Source: Persicaria tinctoria
Taxonomy: Eukaryota; Streptophyta; Magnoliopsida; Caryophyllales; Polygonaceae
Assembly: GCA_037127255.1 (NCBI GenBank)
Contig: JBANSL010000018.1
Coordinates: 10,513,175 to 10,577,174, forward strand
Direction: 5' to 3'
Length of the DNA stretch: 64,000 nt
Shown here: positions 22,401-33,266 of the stretch, piece after piece
How positions within the stretch are numbered: position 1 is the stretch's first letter
How the letters are laid out: each line of letters starts with the position of its first letter
Notes under the pieces: generated by a model
The model's input: the letters and a program-made list of their open reading frames with translations, nothing else
What the model was told of the DNA's origin: nothing
Database searches by the model: none
Program-made: the position numbers and the translations under genes

Positions 22401-23798
22401 TGCACCAGAATATACGAAAATTCAGCTCACGCCGGAAAGGGGGAATGAAGAGAGAGAGGGGGAGATAGGGCGAGAAATTACCGGCGACCTCATCGCCTAA
22501 TTCGGGGGTTTCCCAGCCGAAACCGCGCTTGAGGAGCTTCTTCTTGAGGCCGGAGCTTAGGGCTGTTATATGAGCCGAACAGCTCGAGCTCGGCTCGGGC
22601 TCGGCTCGAAAAAGCTCGAGCTCGGCTAGTTCGAATAGGTAAAACAAGCCGAGCTTGAACAGAGTTTTGGGCTCGAACCGAGCTCGAGCCGAGCCCGAGC
22701 CGAGCCCGAGCCGAGCTCGGAAGCTCGGTGAGCCAATTTACAATATTGCCCCTAAGGTAGGGTTATGAAGCGCTTTAGTCTTTACTCTTTACTGCTTGAG
22801 GCTTCCGCCGCTTCTTCAATCTTCTTCTTCAGGCATTCATTCAGTCACTTCTCTCTCTTCTCTTTCCTGAGATCTGATCTCTCTCTCAACTCGGCGAATC
22901 TCGGTGGCTCTTCGCTCTCTCTCTGCGATTCCCGGCGACCCTCCCGCTCTCTGTCTCTCTAAGTCGTCCGTCCTCTACCCATCGTTGCTCTCTCTCTGAG
23001 TGACTCTGTGAGTTTGTGTCTCATCCTCCCCATCTCTAAGTCGTCAACCACATCTTCAACATCCTGAAGCTTGCCAACACCATCTTGGAAGGGGCTATGG
23101 TTGTCGAGCAAAATACCGCAACTGTAACAAGTATAGATCTGTGTGATTCAGCCTTTTCCTCTTGATTTTGTACACTCGGTGGAGATTATTGGAATAGGGT
23201 GATCTAATTTTAGTTTTATTATGTTGTGATTTTGTATAATCATTAATTGTTCTGATTTGTGCTAAGGCATTAACAAGTGTTTCCAGGTCATTGTCTTCTC
23301 TTTGCCCTCTGTAGATCTCAATTATTCACATTTTTTTGTTCTTCAAGGGATGCAATTAATTTAATTCGTTTTGAGTTTCACAATTAATGTTTGATACGCC
23401 GTGTTCAACGAGCTCAAATGGGTCTATCGAGCTCGAACGAACGAGCCTGGACAACGAGTTCGAACGAGCTTAGGCTCGTTCGTTGGGCTTAATCGAGCCT
23501 ATCAAGCCGAGCTCGAGTTCAAGTTTGGGCTCGCGAGCCGAGCTTGAACCCAAAAAAAAGCTCGTATGATTTTTAGGCTCGAGCTCGGCTTGGCTCGTCT
23601 CCCGTTCGAACCAAGCTTGAACATACCAAGCTCGGCTCGTTCGGCTCGTATACCACCCCTACCGGAGCTGTTGATTTCTCTCTCCTCGCCGACCTTCAAA
23701 GGCGGAGCCGATTCAATCACCTCCCCTGGCTCTTCATCCTCCTCGCCATCTTCTTCTTCGACGATATGCGATGCGATTGATCTCCTCATCATCGCCAT
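19412..23798 (-). pseudogene. ROF1/ROF2-like FKBP-TPR immunophilin, exon 1 split by a hAT-like element
   Basis: Multi-domain peptidyl-prolyl isomerase of the FKBP62/65 type, which binds HSP90 through its TPR region. Exons: 23670-23798 plus 22482-22557 (exon 1, split), 22313-22399, 21968-22234, 21807-21887, 21658-21738, 21255-21449, 20916-21005, 20654-20829, 20374-20496, 20140-20286, 19920-20047, 19710-19830, 19412-19495. Without the insertion these join in frame to 594 residues: an acidic N-terminus, three FKBP domains (about 44-155, 160-275, 280-393) and a TPR region (about 394-540) with KALYRRAQAY. Domain 1 looks catalytically weak: the usual Tyr in the V-Y-G-L strand is Cys, and the pocket Trp of VIKGWD is Leu. 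All downstream exons are intact with canonical borders. Read straight through, the frame stops inside the element at 23502, before any FKBP domain. The gene could still work if the element is spliced out, absent from one allele, or a later start is used. Confidence 0.85.
22558..23661. mobile_element. hAT-like non-autonomous element in FKBP exon 1
   Basis: 1,104 bp, starting TAGGGCTGTTATATGAGCC and ending GGCTCGTATACCACCCCTA, imperfect inverted repeats. An exact 8-bp target duplication, CCGGAGCT, lies at 22550-22557 and 23662-23669. TIR form and duplication length fit the hAT superfamily. The subterminal regions are dense in GAGC/GCTC runs. The middle (about 22740-23400) is unrelated AT-rich and pyrimidine-rich DNA with no transposase; it might be captured host sequence but I cannot name it. 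Same family as 33612-34025. Confidence 0.92.
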
Positions 23799-25055
23799 GA
23801 TTCGCTCTCAGCGAAGCGAATTTCTCAAAGTAGAGAGAGCCTGTGAAAAAAAGGAGGGAAGAAGAACAGTCGGCACACCGTCGGCGACAGCCACTCGTCG
23901 TAGTGTGATGCTACGAAAAGACATCGATTGCGAGCTATGCGGACACTTTTTCCATACTAGATGACGCAGTAAGGGTACCACACGAAATAAGGAAAAAGTT
24001 TGGATATTTGACGTAATATACAAAAATTGAGAGTACAAAATGCAAAAAACCTACTCGTTTATCTCTATACCCTCAGTCGCGCCACCCTCGCTGTCGCCGC
24101 CGTTGCCGCCAAGCTCTTCTCATTCCTCTCCCGATAGGTATGTCACTCAACTCGCTCAGTTCAGTCGCCTTTATCTGAGAAATTACTGAACTCCTCTCCA
24201 TGAATTGGCTCTCGATTTCTGATTCTTCGCTCAAATCTTCGATGCTTCTCTTGTTCTTTATCACTTGTTCTCCTTACTGCTGTGCTGAATTTGTTGCCTT
24301 TTGATTCTCGTTTCTCGGTCCTGTTTTTTTGCTGAATTTCGCGGTTTTATGTGTGATGTCATTTCGCTTGTTTGTACAAAAACGGTGCATTCACCAGTTT
24401 ATTCAGCTGATACACCTGAATCACCCGCAGGGGACGGGTGGGACGGGTGGGACGGGTGCAGTTGGAGTGGTTCGCAGGTGATCGGTGGATGGGTTTGGGT
24501 GTCGGACCAGGTGGTGCCCATCCATGCCGGATCGATTCTCCCTTCTAACAAGTATGAAAGAAAATGAATGAAGTATGGTTTGGTTTGTCAAGTTTATTAG
24601 ATAGATTTCGATATAATTTGGTTTGCATTATGAGTTTTGGTATGGTTTGATTTGCATAGGAATTTGGAAAGTAATCAGTTTTGGTTGATTTGCAATATCC
24701 AAATCGGATATTTGATTGGACTTGTGAACGTTGGTTGATTCAAGATTAGCTCATTGTTAGACACTCAACAATGATCAACCCTAATGTTAGCTTACTTGGT
24801 TAACGTGTTAATAAGGCCTTATGAGTTAGTGATTTCCAAAATGATACAAAGATTCGAAGTCCACAATACCCAAGTGATAGCTGTCAAATGATAGATTACC
24901 TGCCTTTAATGATGCTGAACATTAGGATGTCTAACTGATTTCCTTTTTTGTGTTTTTTTTAACTACATATACATACTCATATAGAAGATAAGATCAATTT
25001 AGTCTTTCATGACATAAACTCCAAGAGAAACGAAGATAGATAGAGGGAAGTAAAT
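23799..25055. other. FKBP 5' flank and upstream of the eL21 fragment
   Basis: Contains the presumed FKBP promoter. At 24060-24130 there is a GC/CT-rich stretch ending CCGATAG before GTATGT, which would suit a plus-strand 5'-UTR exon, possibly of the eL21 copy. At about 24430-24460 GGACGGGTGG is repeated three times. No protein was recognised. Confidence 0.35.
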
Positions 25056-25292
25056 ATGCTTGCTGGTCATGGTCTCCGATTAAGAACAAGCAATCTGTTT
25101 GCTGGGCCCCAAAGGAAAAAGGGCTACATTTCACTCTCCACATACTTGAGAATCTACTGGATTGGCGACTATGTTGACATCAAGGTGAACATTGCTATCC
25201 ACAAGTTTATGCTCCACAAGTACTACCATAGTCAGACTGGTTGTGTTTTGAACGTTACCAAACGTGGCATTGTTGCTGAGGCCAACAGGCAG
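25056..25292 (+). pseudogene. RPL21: Ribosomal protein eL21 fragment (first 79 codons)
   Basis: The translation begins [17 protein letters not shown] and contains [22 protein letters not shown] and NVTKR, matching the N-terminal half of 60S protein eL21. The alignment to remembered plant eL21 needs no gap, but many otherwise conserved positions differ (the second-residue Pro, MPHK read as MLHK, the Gly after KVN). It stops at CAG|GTTTGC where plant eL21 genes also have an intron after the Gln of NKQ. No later eL21 exons follow within the window. It therefore looks like a truncated, diverged gene copy rather than a retro-copy. The frame is open with no stop, which is odd for dead DNA; see the possible splice to the PPR gene. 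Confidence 0.75.
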
Positions 25293-26256
25293 GTTTGCTT
25301 CTTTCCTCCATTCTCTTTTTCTGCTATCTTTCCTTCTCGTATAATTGACCTGTTGACATTTTATCCTCTCTGTAAATGTTTTACAAATGCTAAACTAAGG
25401 TTGGTGCTAAATATAGATAGCTGGTGGTATTGTGTAGTTTATCCCTTTCGTTTTATTTTTTATTTTTTATTTTTTGGCTGGAAAAGGATGGATTATACAA
25501 GGAGTTAATCTCTGGTGGCTAATCCATCTATTTTTAATACTAGATCTAGTTTTGAGGTTAGCATTTCAGTTACTGTGTTTTCATTAATTCATTTATATTT
25601 GGATTTTCATACAGTGCATTGTTGGATTCAAATATTTTTTTTATGGGGTGCAAAGATTTAGAGGTACGGGTTTTCATCTGAAAGAATGCTATAGGTTGTA
25701 CTGCAGATCGTGCATAATTTGTTCTAATCGCTTTGCTTTTTTTAAAAAAAAAAATCTATCGGGTGCAAAGATTCATACAACTGTATGAAGAACTACTTTT
25801 TGAAGGTTATGTTCTTATGGAACTGAGTTTGGGGTATGAAACTTGTTGACCCATTAAAAACGTTTGAACATCAGCCAACAATGTAATCTTTTCCGTGGTG
25901 TGTCATATTGTAAACTGCTTTTTATGTTTTCCATTTTTCCATGGAACATGATATTACCTCCTGCCCTGTATTTTAATGAGTGATTTTAGTTTTCAGACAA
26001 AAACAAATAGAGTCGTGCTATATGTGGACCATAGTTCTAATAGTCAGATTATGGGATGTTTGATAGTTGATTCTCCCTCGACATTTCACTTTGAAAACTG
26101 TTTGGTTAGTTCCTTGCGGAAGCACCATTTACATGATGTGATCTGATGTGTCGAATGATGTGGAGCACTAATCTTGACTTAGATTACAGTAAAGAAAGGG
26201 AAATGGTCTTTTTCGAAATGCCTTTATTTTCTCTTGATTAAAGTATTGAAAGAGAT
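25293..26256. other. Region between eL21 fragment and PPR gene
   Basis: AT-rich, no coding signal of its own. It may act as an intron or as the PPR promoter. The last bases before the PPR frame form a fair splice acceptor (TTTGTGCAG, ending 26268). Confidence 0.4.
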
Positions 26257-28356
26257 ATGTTTGTGCAGGTTTCACTTCTCTCCCCAAATCCTAAACAGAT
26301 TTCCACCATCTCCCCTGAATGTCTCCAAACTCTGTCCAACCCAGTAGACAATCTGCTTGCAGCCTTTAGCTCTATCAGGCACCATGGAAATTTTCACCAC
26401 CCAAATATAAAAGGGTCCGATCATGAGCTGGCACTGATTTCCGCACTGAAGTATTGTTCCTCCCTCGCGGCCATTGATCAGGGTTGTCAAATCCACTGCA
26501 CCATTATTAAATCAGGCTTTGAATCCAATCTTTTCATCCAGAATAGCTTGATCAGCATGTATGCCAAAAGTGGTTGGCTAGATGATGCTAAGTTGATTTT
26601 CTATTCGTCCTCTCGGTTGGATTTGGTGTCCTGTAATATTATGCTTGGTGCATATGTGAAATCTGGTAACTTGGACAATGCATGCCAACTGTTTGGTGTG
26701 ATGCCTGGTAGAGGTTGTGTTGCTTATACCACCATGATAATGGGTCTGGTGCAAGCTCATAGGTGGGAGGAAGCTATTCAAGTTTTCAAGGATATGCGCC
26801 GTGAAGGTGTTACCCCATATGAAGTGACATTAGGAACCATCATTTCAGCTTACTCGCACATTGGTGGGATATGGGACGGTAGAGGGTTTCATGGCTTGAC
26901 AACTAAATTGGGGCTTGATTTTTTTGTTTTGGTTTCAACAAATTTAGTGCACATGTACTGTGTCTGTTCTAGTTTACAGGATGCAAGGAGTTTGTTTGAT
27001 GAAATGAGTGAAAAGAATATTGTCTCGTGGAATGTGATGTTGAATGGGTACTCGAAAGCAGGATTGGTTGATCTGGCCAGAGATTTGTTTGAAATTAGTC
27101 CTGAAAGGGATATTGTATCATGGGGTACAATCGTCGATGCATACATCCAGGTAGATAGGTTGCATGAAGCTTTATTCATGTATCAAGCCATGCTTCAAAC
27201 GGGGTTGGGGCCAAACAATGTAATGATTGTTGATTTAGTTTCTGCCTGTGGTCGACTTGTGGCTATTCATGAAGGTAAGCAATTGCATGCTTCAGTCCTA
27301 AAAACTGGCTTTGATTGCTACGATTTCATCCAGTCGACAATTATCCACTTCTATGCCTCATGCCATGAGATGGATCTTGCGTATTTACAGTTTGATTCAG
27401 CCTGCAAGAACCATCTCACATCTTGGAATGCTCTTTTGGCGGGTTTTGTTAGAAACAGGATGATCGATGAAGCAAGGAAAATCTTCTATGAGATGCCTAA
27501 ACGAGATGTTTTTTCTTGGAGCTCTATGATTTCTGGTTATTCACAGATTGGACAAGCAGATGTGGCTCTCAAACTTTTCTATGAGATGGTATCTGCTGGT
27601 GTCCGGCCAAATGAAATCACCATGGTGAGCGTCGTCTCAGCAATTGCCACTCTAGGTACCTTAAAGGAAGGAATATGGATCTGTGAGTACATAAACAACA
27701 ATTCCATCCCTTTGAATGACAATTTAATTGCAGCAGTCATCGATATGTATGCAAAGTGTGGGAGTATCAGAACCGCTGTAGAATTCTTCAATCAAATCCA
27801 AGACAAGGTTGCTTCTATTTCACCCTGGAATGCAGTTATATGCGGGTTGGCCGTGCATGGTCATGCCCATGAATCCCTGAGAATGTTTGAAGCCTTGCAA
27901 AGGGTTAATATCAACCCGAACTCAATCACCTTCATAGGTGTCTTGGTTGCTTGTTGCCATGCTGGAATGGTGGAAGCAGGAAAACAATATTTCAATATAA
28001 TGAAGAGCCGCTACAATATAGATCCCAACATCAAACATTATGGCTGTATGGTGGATCTCTTGGGAAGATCTGGGAGCTTACAAGAAGCTGAGGACATGAT
28101 CAAGAAGATGCCAATGAAAGCGGATGTCGTCATATGGGGTACATTGTTGGCAGCATGTAAAACATATGGTAATGTCGAAATAGGAGAGCGAGCTGCCAAC
28201 AGTTTGGCAAGTTTGGATACATCTCATGGAGCAGGCAAGGTTCTTTTGTCCAACCTATATGCAGATGCGGGGAGATGGAACGATGCATTTGTGATCAGGA
28301 GAGCCATTGAAGATGAGAGTATGGTAAGGCTTCCTGGTTGCAGTGGAGTTGTATAA
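26257..28356 (+). CDS. PLS-class pentatricopeptide repeat protein, intronless, 699 aa
   Basis: Organelle RNA-binding protein family; PLS-class members usually specify C-to-U editing sites in mitochondrial or plastid transcripts. The single exon encodes repeated 31-36-residue units with the signatures LISMYAKSG, DIVSWGTIV, RDVFSWSSMISGYSQIG, VIDMYAKCGS, CMVDLLGRSG and VIWGTLLAAC. It ends shortly after LPGCSG, so the E motif is cut short and there is no DYW deaminase domain; such proteins would need a DYW partner. The first in-frame ATG is at 26257, but the next codons include a splice-acceptor-like CAG, so the true N-terminus could come from an upstream exon. Layout is like Arabidopsis At5g19020 (MEF18), a memory-based match I hold loosely. 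A mitochondrial target peptide is not obvious. Confidence 0.88.
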   Translation: MFVQVSLLSPNPKQISTISPECLQTLSNPVDNLLAAFSSIRHHGNFHHPNIKGSDHELALISALKYCSSLAAIDQGCQIHCTIIKSGFESNLFIQNSLISMYAKSGWLDDAKLIFYSSSRLDLVSCNIMLGAYVKSGNLDNACQLFGVMPGRGCVAYTTMIMGLVQAHRWEEAIQVFKDMRREGVTPYEVTLGTIISAYSHIGGIWDGRGFHGLTTKLGLDFFVLVSTNLVHMYCVCSSLQDARSLFDEMSEKNIVSWNVMLNGYSKAGLVDLARDLFEISPERDIVSWGTIVDAYIQVDRLHEALFMYQAMLQTGLGPNNVMIVDLVSACGRLVAIHEGKQLHASVLKTGFDCYDFIQSTIIHFYASCHEMDLAYLQFDSACKNHLTSWNALLAGFVRNRMIDEARKIFYEMPKRDVFSWSSMISGYSQIGQADVALKLFYEMVSAGVRPNEITMVSVVSAIATLGTLKEGIWICEYINNNSIPLNDNLIAAVIDMYAKCGSIRTAVEFFNQIQDKVASISPWNAVICGLAVHGHAHESLRMFEALQRVNINPNSITFIGVLVACCHAGMVEAGKQYFNIMKSRYNIDPNIKHYGCMVDLLGRSGSLQEAEDMIKKMPMKADVVIWGTLLAACKTYGNVEIGERAANSLASLDTSHGAGKVLLSNLYADAGRWNDAFVIRRAIEDESMVRLPGCSGVV

Positions 28357-29740
28357 TAAAGTTCTGCTCATTATGGCCTGCACGACTTTCCGTTATTGGC
28401 AGGGAGAGAGAGTTAGTGGTGGTGGAGGTTTCAGAGGAGGAGCATGGGAGAGAGAATGATAGGAAATATATCATCCTGGCGCTGCCATCTTGTGGATCAG
28501 ATACACCAGTGTTGTGTGTGTGTTCTTGGCACTTTTCATGGGTATATATATGATGCCAGGTCCGACCCTTGGGCTTGATTTCTCTCAGCCTTGTTGATCA
28601 TAAAATTCTTCAGAGTGGAGATTGTCAAGGAAAAGCAAACTGGTACACCAAATTGTTTCTCCTCTCTCCTCCGATTCTTGATCATTGTTGCCAATTTCTT
28701 GAATTTTACATGAGTGATTTTCTTTAGTATATGGAAATGTGCAGCTCCAAAAGGCACATAATCTTTTTTCTTTCGGCCTTCATTCAATAATCAAACGAAT
28801 CAGTTTATCTCCTTCTCATGCAATCTGCGAAAGTTAATCTAGGCGGCGTTAGCTTTTCTTTTCTTTTGGGGTTCTGTCATAGACTCATACTAGGCAATTA
28901 AATTATCATGATCAACTGGCTTATGAGTCTATCTTTGTCTCAATCAGCAACTTTTATGGCATACATCAAAATGCAGTTACTCTTTTGATTAAGCACTTTC
29001 CTGGATGAGTGTTATGTTTCAGCATTCTAAATTTGTTACTTTTATTGGTCTGTCACTTCTATCTGATACACTCATGCTTGTCTTATGTTTCTGTCTACTT
29101 TTGAAATCTTCTTCTCAACTGCTGTCTTCCCATTTCTTGAAAAGCAGGAGAAACTTCTAGTGACCTTGCTACTGTGCAATGTTTGTTCAAAATAGATTTG
29201 ATCATTTCCATTATTAGATTGTGGTTCTACCCTTCTATTGGTATATGGCTGCGTTTGGCACCAGCGGTAACAGTCTTCAACCACTGCTTGTTTGGGTGTT
29301 TGGCTTGAGGAGCAGTTGATGGAGCGGAAGAGTTTTGGGGGCGTTTGGGAGTGGTTGGAGCAGGGGATTTTGGGTGCTTCCTATGCAAGTGCCTGGGAGG
29401 GGGTTTTGGGGGCGTTTGGGAGTGCTTCCTATGCAAGTGCTTCCTATGGGTATATGATGCTTCATTGAATTAGGGTTAGCTTGTGTGGGTTTAAATTTGG
29501 GGATGCTTGTTTATGGCAATTGATGATGCTTGTGTGGGTTCACCAACATGCTTCGCTGAGTTTTCAAGATGCTTCCTTATGGCAATTCAGTTTTCTTGAG
29601 TGTCTGCAAAATTGATGATCCAATTGGGTTACCTTAGGGATCAATAAACATGGGGTGTGTTGTGAGCTTTAAACTCTTTGTGATGGTAATATGCTATTCT
29701 TTGTTGGGGTGCTAAGTTTTATTCATGTTTACTTCAGCAG
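28357..29740. other. PPR 3' flank and intergenic DNA
   Basis: No gene recognised. Around 29340-29450 short blocks such as TGCTTCCTATGCAAGTGC and GGGGGCGTTTGGGAG recur imperfectly, a small local repeat. A stretch starting GCGTTTGGCACC at about 29252 looks like the edge of an unclassified MITE. Confidence 0.35.
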
Positions 29741-29874
29741 GTGTCCTCCACTTCTTCCAGTTTGAAACCTGGCAGGTACTTTCAATCCTGCTGCTAATAT
29801 TGCTGAAGTATATGAAAAAGCGCCTTCAAGATTTGTACAAAACATCTGAAGAGTCACAGAAAAATGTTGATCGA
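29741..29874 (+). other. Possible orphan exon, unrecognised
   Basis: Bounded by TTCAGCAG on the left and GTAAGT on the right, with one open frame holding a hydrophobic stretch LSILLLILL followed by KKRLQDLYKTSEESQKN. I do not recognise the family and see no partner exons on either side. It may be a remnant of a gene or chance. Confidence 0.2.
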
Positions 29875-31194
29875 GTAAGTGCATATCAGCTTCTATAATT
29901 GCATCTTCTCTTTTAGAACATGAAATTAGGGATCATGGTGAGTCCCAAGCATAAAATTAGTTGCTTAGAACCAGAATATCAATGCTTAGTTCAGTATTGC
30001 TTTGGCTATCATGAGAATATTACGATAAGTAACCAACGGTTTTAGAATTTTATTTAGTACTACTGTTTAATTTTCACTGCTAGGTTTATTTTTAGTATTG
30101 ATTATGCAGTTTTATCGCCTGTTTCAGTTCTTCTTGGCTTATTTCATATTTTTGATTGCCATAAAGCCTGCAAAACTAGTAAAAGTTCAAGGCATACATG
30201 ATAACTGGTAGTTCTTGATAATAGTTAGTGGCTTTTTGGTCAACTTTCACCCCGATAACAATTTGTGTTAGTTTGTTGCAAAGTTAACTCATTTTTTACT
30301 CTAGTAATTGGAGTAGCTGCACAAAAAGCAGCAAAATTGCGATAAGAATATGTAAGGCTGAAAGAGTCCTTGGCAATTGAAAGCTGGAATGAAGAACAAG
30401 TTTGATTCACAGGACTGTCTCTTTGCCCCACCCTGCTGTAAGAGATAAGATGACGAATTGACGATACACTGCTTATGATAGATGCCTAGTGCTACTGATC
30501 AAGCGTTGGTCCGTTGGAGATTTCTTCCATGTTCAAACTGAATACAAAAACTCGTTCAAACGTGGTCTTGTATTCAATTTGAACATTACTTTTGCATCTT
30601 GTTAACAGCTTGCTTCATCACCTTTCTACAGTCTTTTATTGATTTATCTGTATACTGGCGAGGTATACCTGGTTGCAGTGAATATCAAGCTTATTCAATC
30701 ATGCTATCTGAATATGTGTTTATCTGCGTCATAAATTATCTACAGATGGATTCAATCTTCCTCATTTTGTTCGTCTGTGCCCCTTCAAACGATTAGGTCT
30801 CGTATTTTTTTAAATTACTACATATCTTGCAAACTGATAATCTGATACACTCGATAAGATTCGCTTCAAACTCTATTTGCTAATACTAACAAAACTGCGT
30901 TATCATATTTGCTGTCATTTGCAAATGGCGTTATCATATTTGCTAATACTAACAAAACTGAGTGCGAACATATACATAAAACTCTCCAAGATTTGTATGG
31001 TGCCTAGACAAAAATGAGCTGGAAATACCAACAGCAACTAATCTTGGTAAATGTCTGGTTATTAATGGAAGGCTTAACAAATAAATGATCGCAAAATTAG
31101 TGACAAAACCTAAACATTAACAGTAAAAATATAAGGCTAACTCACAGTCCCAAGAAGGTCGATGAACACATTAAAACAAAGCTAGTGGCTTAAA
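29875..31194. other. Intergenic, nothing recognised
   Basis: AT-rich DNA. A short direct repeat with GCGTTATCATATTTGCT and ACTAACAAAACTG occurs twice at about 30885-30961. No coding frame or RNA gene was recognised. Confidence 0.4.
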
Positions 31195-31770
31195 CGTAAC
31201 ATATTGTGCAATACTTTATGCGCCTCGCAAAACTCCATATGGAACTGAATAAAATCAACACAAAATTTATATGGAATAAAGGATCCAAGTATAAACCACT
31301 TATCAGAAAGGCAAAAGACATGAACATTGCACTATAGAAGAAACTTTTGTGTAAACTGCTTGCAGAACTGGACAACCCTTGCAGAGCTATCCTTGCCTCC
31401 TTGGTGATTTCAAACATGTCTACAGTGGCTTCTAGGAAATGGAGTAAACATCAACTTTTGGAATGATATGGGGGTGTGGATAACACACCACTCATCATGA
31501 TAGCAAAAAACTAACACCAACTAAATGTAGATATAATGGTTGATCACTTTATCTCAATTGATAATGTACGGGACAAACCATATCTTATATGCACTCGAAA
31601 ACATCTAGACATGGCCACAACTGAAAAAATCTTGAACATGCCTTTTCCCCAAAATCATATAGCTGAAATGCCTTGTAAATAAGCTCAAAGCAATCACGGA
31701 TCTATAACACGAATCTCAAAAACTGATATAATAGTACATCCTCTTAAATTATGCTCAATACCAACATGTT
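31195..31770 (+). mobile_element. Degenerate LINE reverse transcriptase C-terminal fragment
   Basis: Plus-strand translation shows INTKFIWNKGSKYKPLIRKA, then KKLLCKLLAEL with an in-frame stop before it, the pattern of the region after the RT core in L1-type LINEs. Several stops and shifts. It differs from the LINE at 34723-38417 and is older. It ends near the 3' side of the LYR gene. Confidence 0.55.
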
Positions 31771-31929
31771 AGGCAGTCAAAAACAATTTTTTTTCATTCG
31801 TGCACATGTGTATGATTTATAGTTAAGAATCGCATGAACGCTTAACACATCTAAAGCAACTAGGAGAGGCAGCAATGAGCAATGTTAAGTTGGCCCATTT
31901 ATGATGCTAGAGTTGTAAATGAGAGAGGA

Positions 31930-32300
31930 TCAGTGGCCTTGCATATCCAGCATTTCATCCAATTGTTTCACTCTTTCTTTACCTTCGCTGAGTAAGAAAC
32001 GAATCCTCTGCTTATCTGTGCAGTTTCTGTTCTTTTCGAACTCTTCCCTTATTGTCTGTCTAAGTTCATCTGCAGCATTTCAAAGATTCAGCAAAAAAAC
32101 ATCAGAAGGCAAACTTTGGGTAAGAATTGCTCAATTAAATCTACAACACAGTCGAATGAGAATCAGGAAAGTATTTCGTAAATCAATGTAGAACCTCTAG
32201 CATGAACAGGGGCTCTATTAGAGATCCGTAAAGCGTGTCTATAAAGTTTGAGCACTCGAGTCCGAACAATAAAATCCTGCAAGTTGAAGGATACAGCCAT
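31930..32300 (-). CDS. LYR-motif (Complex1_LYR) protein, LYRM2-like, 81 aa
   Basis: Small mitochondrial LYR proteins bind acyl carrier protein and help Fe-S cluster or respiratory-complex assembly. Two exons, 32195-32300 and 31930-32069 (TGA), join in phase 1 across a GT-AG intron of 125 bp to give 81 residues. The LYR motif is in VLKLYRHALRISNRAP at about residues 17-32; the second exon has the conserved EEFEKNR, RIRFLLSEG and the C-terminal DEMLDMQGH seen in plant LYRM2-like proteins. The ATG at 32300 is the first in frame. The 5' UTR may include a distant exon near 33267-33611. Confidence 0.9.
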
Positions 32301-33266
32301 TGCCGTTGCCACCTCTTACTCAGCTACTATAGCATTTTTTTTCCATGACATTACGCATCAGAGAGCAAAAGGATCTGCATTTAATATAAATCTAATCAAA
32401 TCACTCAGTAAATGAACCCAGCACAAAATCTATCTGCTTCCTAACCAGCAATTCCCGAGAATTACCAAGCTCAAAGATTAATATAAAAAAAACTAATGAA
32501 TAAATGCAAAGGTTGTAGTTGACTGCTTGCATTGTCAAAGTCTCCAAGGAACTAGAAGATCTCGGATCCGAAATATGAAGTCCAACTCTTGCTTGTTCTT
32601 TCCAAAGAATGTGGTACGTTCCAATACCGACAAAATCCGGTGGATTCGTTGTATTGTGGCAATTTCCAAAGAACAGCCAATTGCCAAATCCAAACAACCT
32701 ATCAATCACAAGGTCTCACTACTCAATATGCATATATCTTCACACAACTAGGCTTCACAATAAAAAAATCCAATTCAACCAACAAGGGTTCATACTCCAA
32801 AACATATAACCCGACAAGGATTCAAAATTTATATCCATAACCTAACAAGGGTTTTAAATCAAATTAACAAACACACAAGGATCAATTATCATATGCCATT
32901 ACTTGACAAACACAGCAACCAATTAGCAGACTTGATCACATCTCTAATATCCTTTCAATTTCCAAAACAAGAAACTCTTCAAAATGAAATCTCAAGACAC
33001 TTGAAATGTTCTTAATCGGTAGTTCAACAAATCCCGAATCAATTACGAACAAGCTGCAGACGACTCTGAACTAAAGACGCTACATCCCTATTAAGTTTCC
33101 AATTCAACAATCAAGGGTCGATTCCAAAACAATCTTTGCCAGAACACCGATGCGACTCCGAAATGTCGCAACTCAAGACCCCAAATTCCTTTAATCCCCT
33201 CCTACCAACTAAATTCACAAAGTTCAGAACTTGGAGGCATAATTAGGATCAAGTTTCGGAATGTAC

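Noticed and set aside
22765..22962. A plus-strand frame inside the hAT element rich in Ser and Phe
   Set aside because: Pyrimidine-rich DNA gives Ser/Phe/Leu frames by composition; no domain or splice context.
23566..23964. A 132-codon plus-strand frame over FKBP exon 1 and the hAT end
   Set aside because: It is the reverse of real FKBP codons and of low-complexity hAT DNA; no family match.
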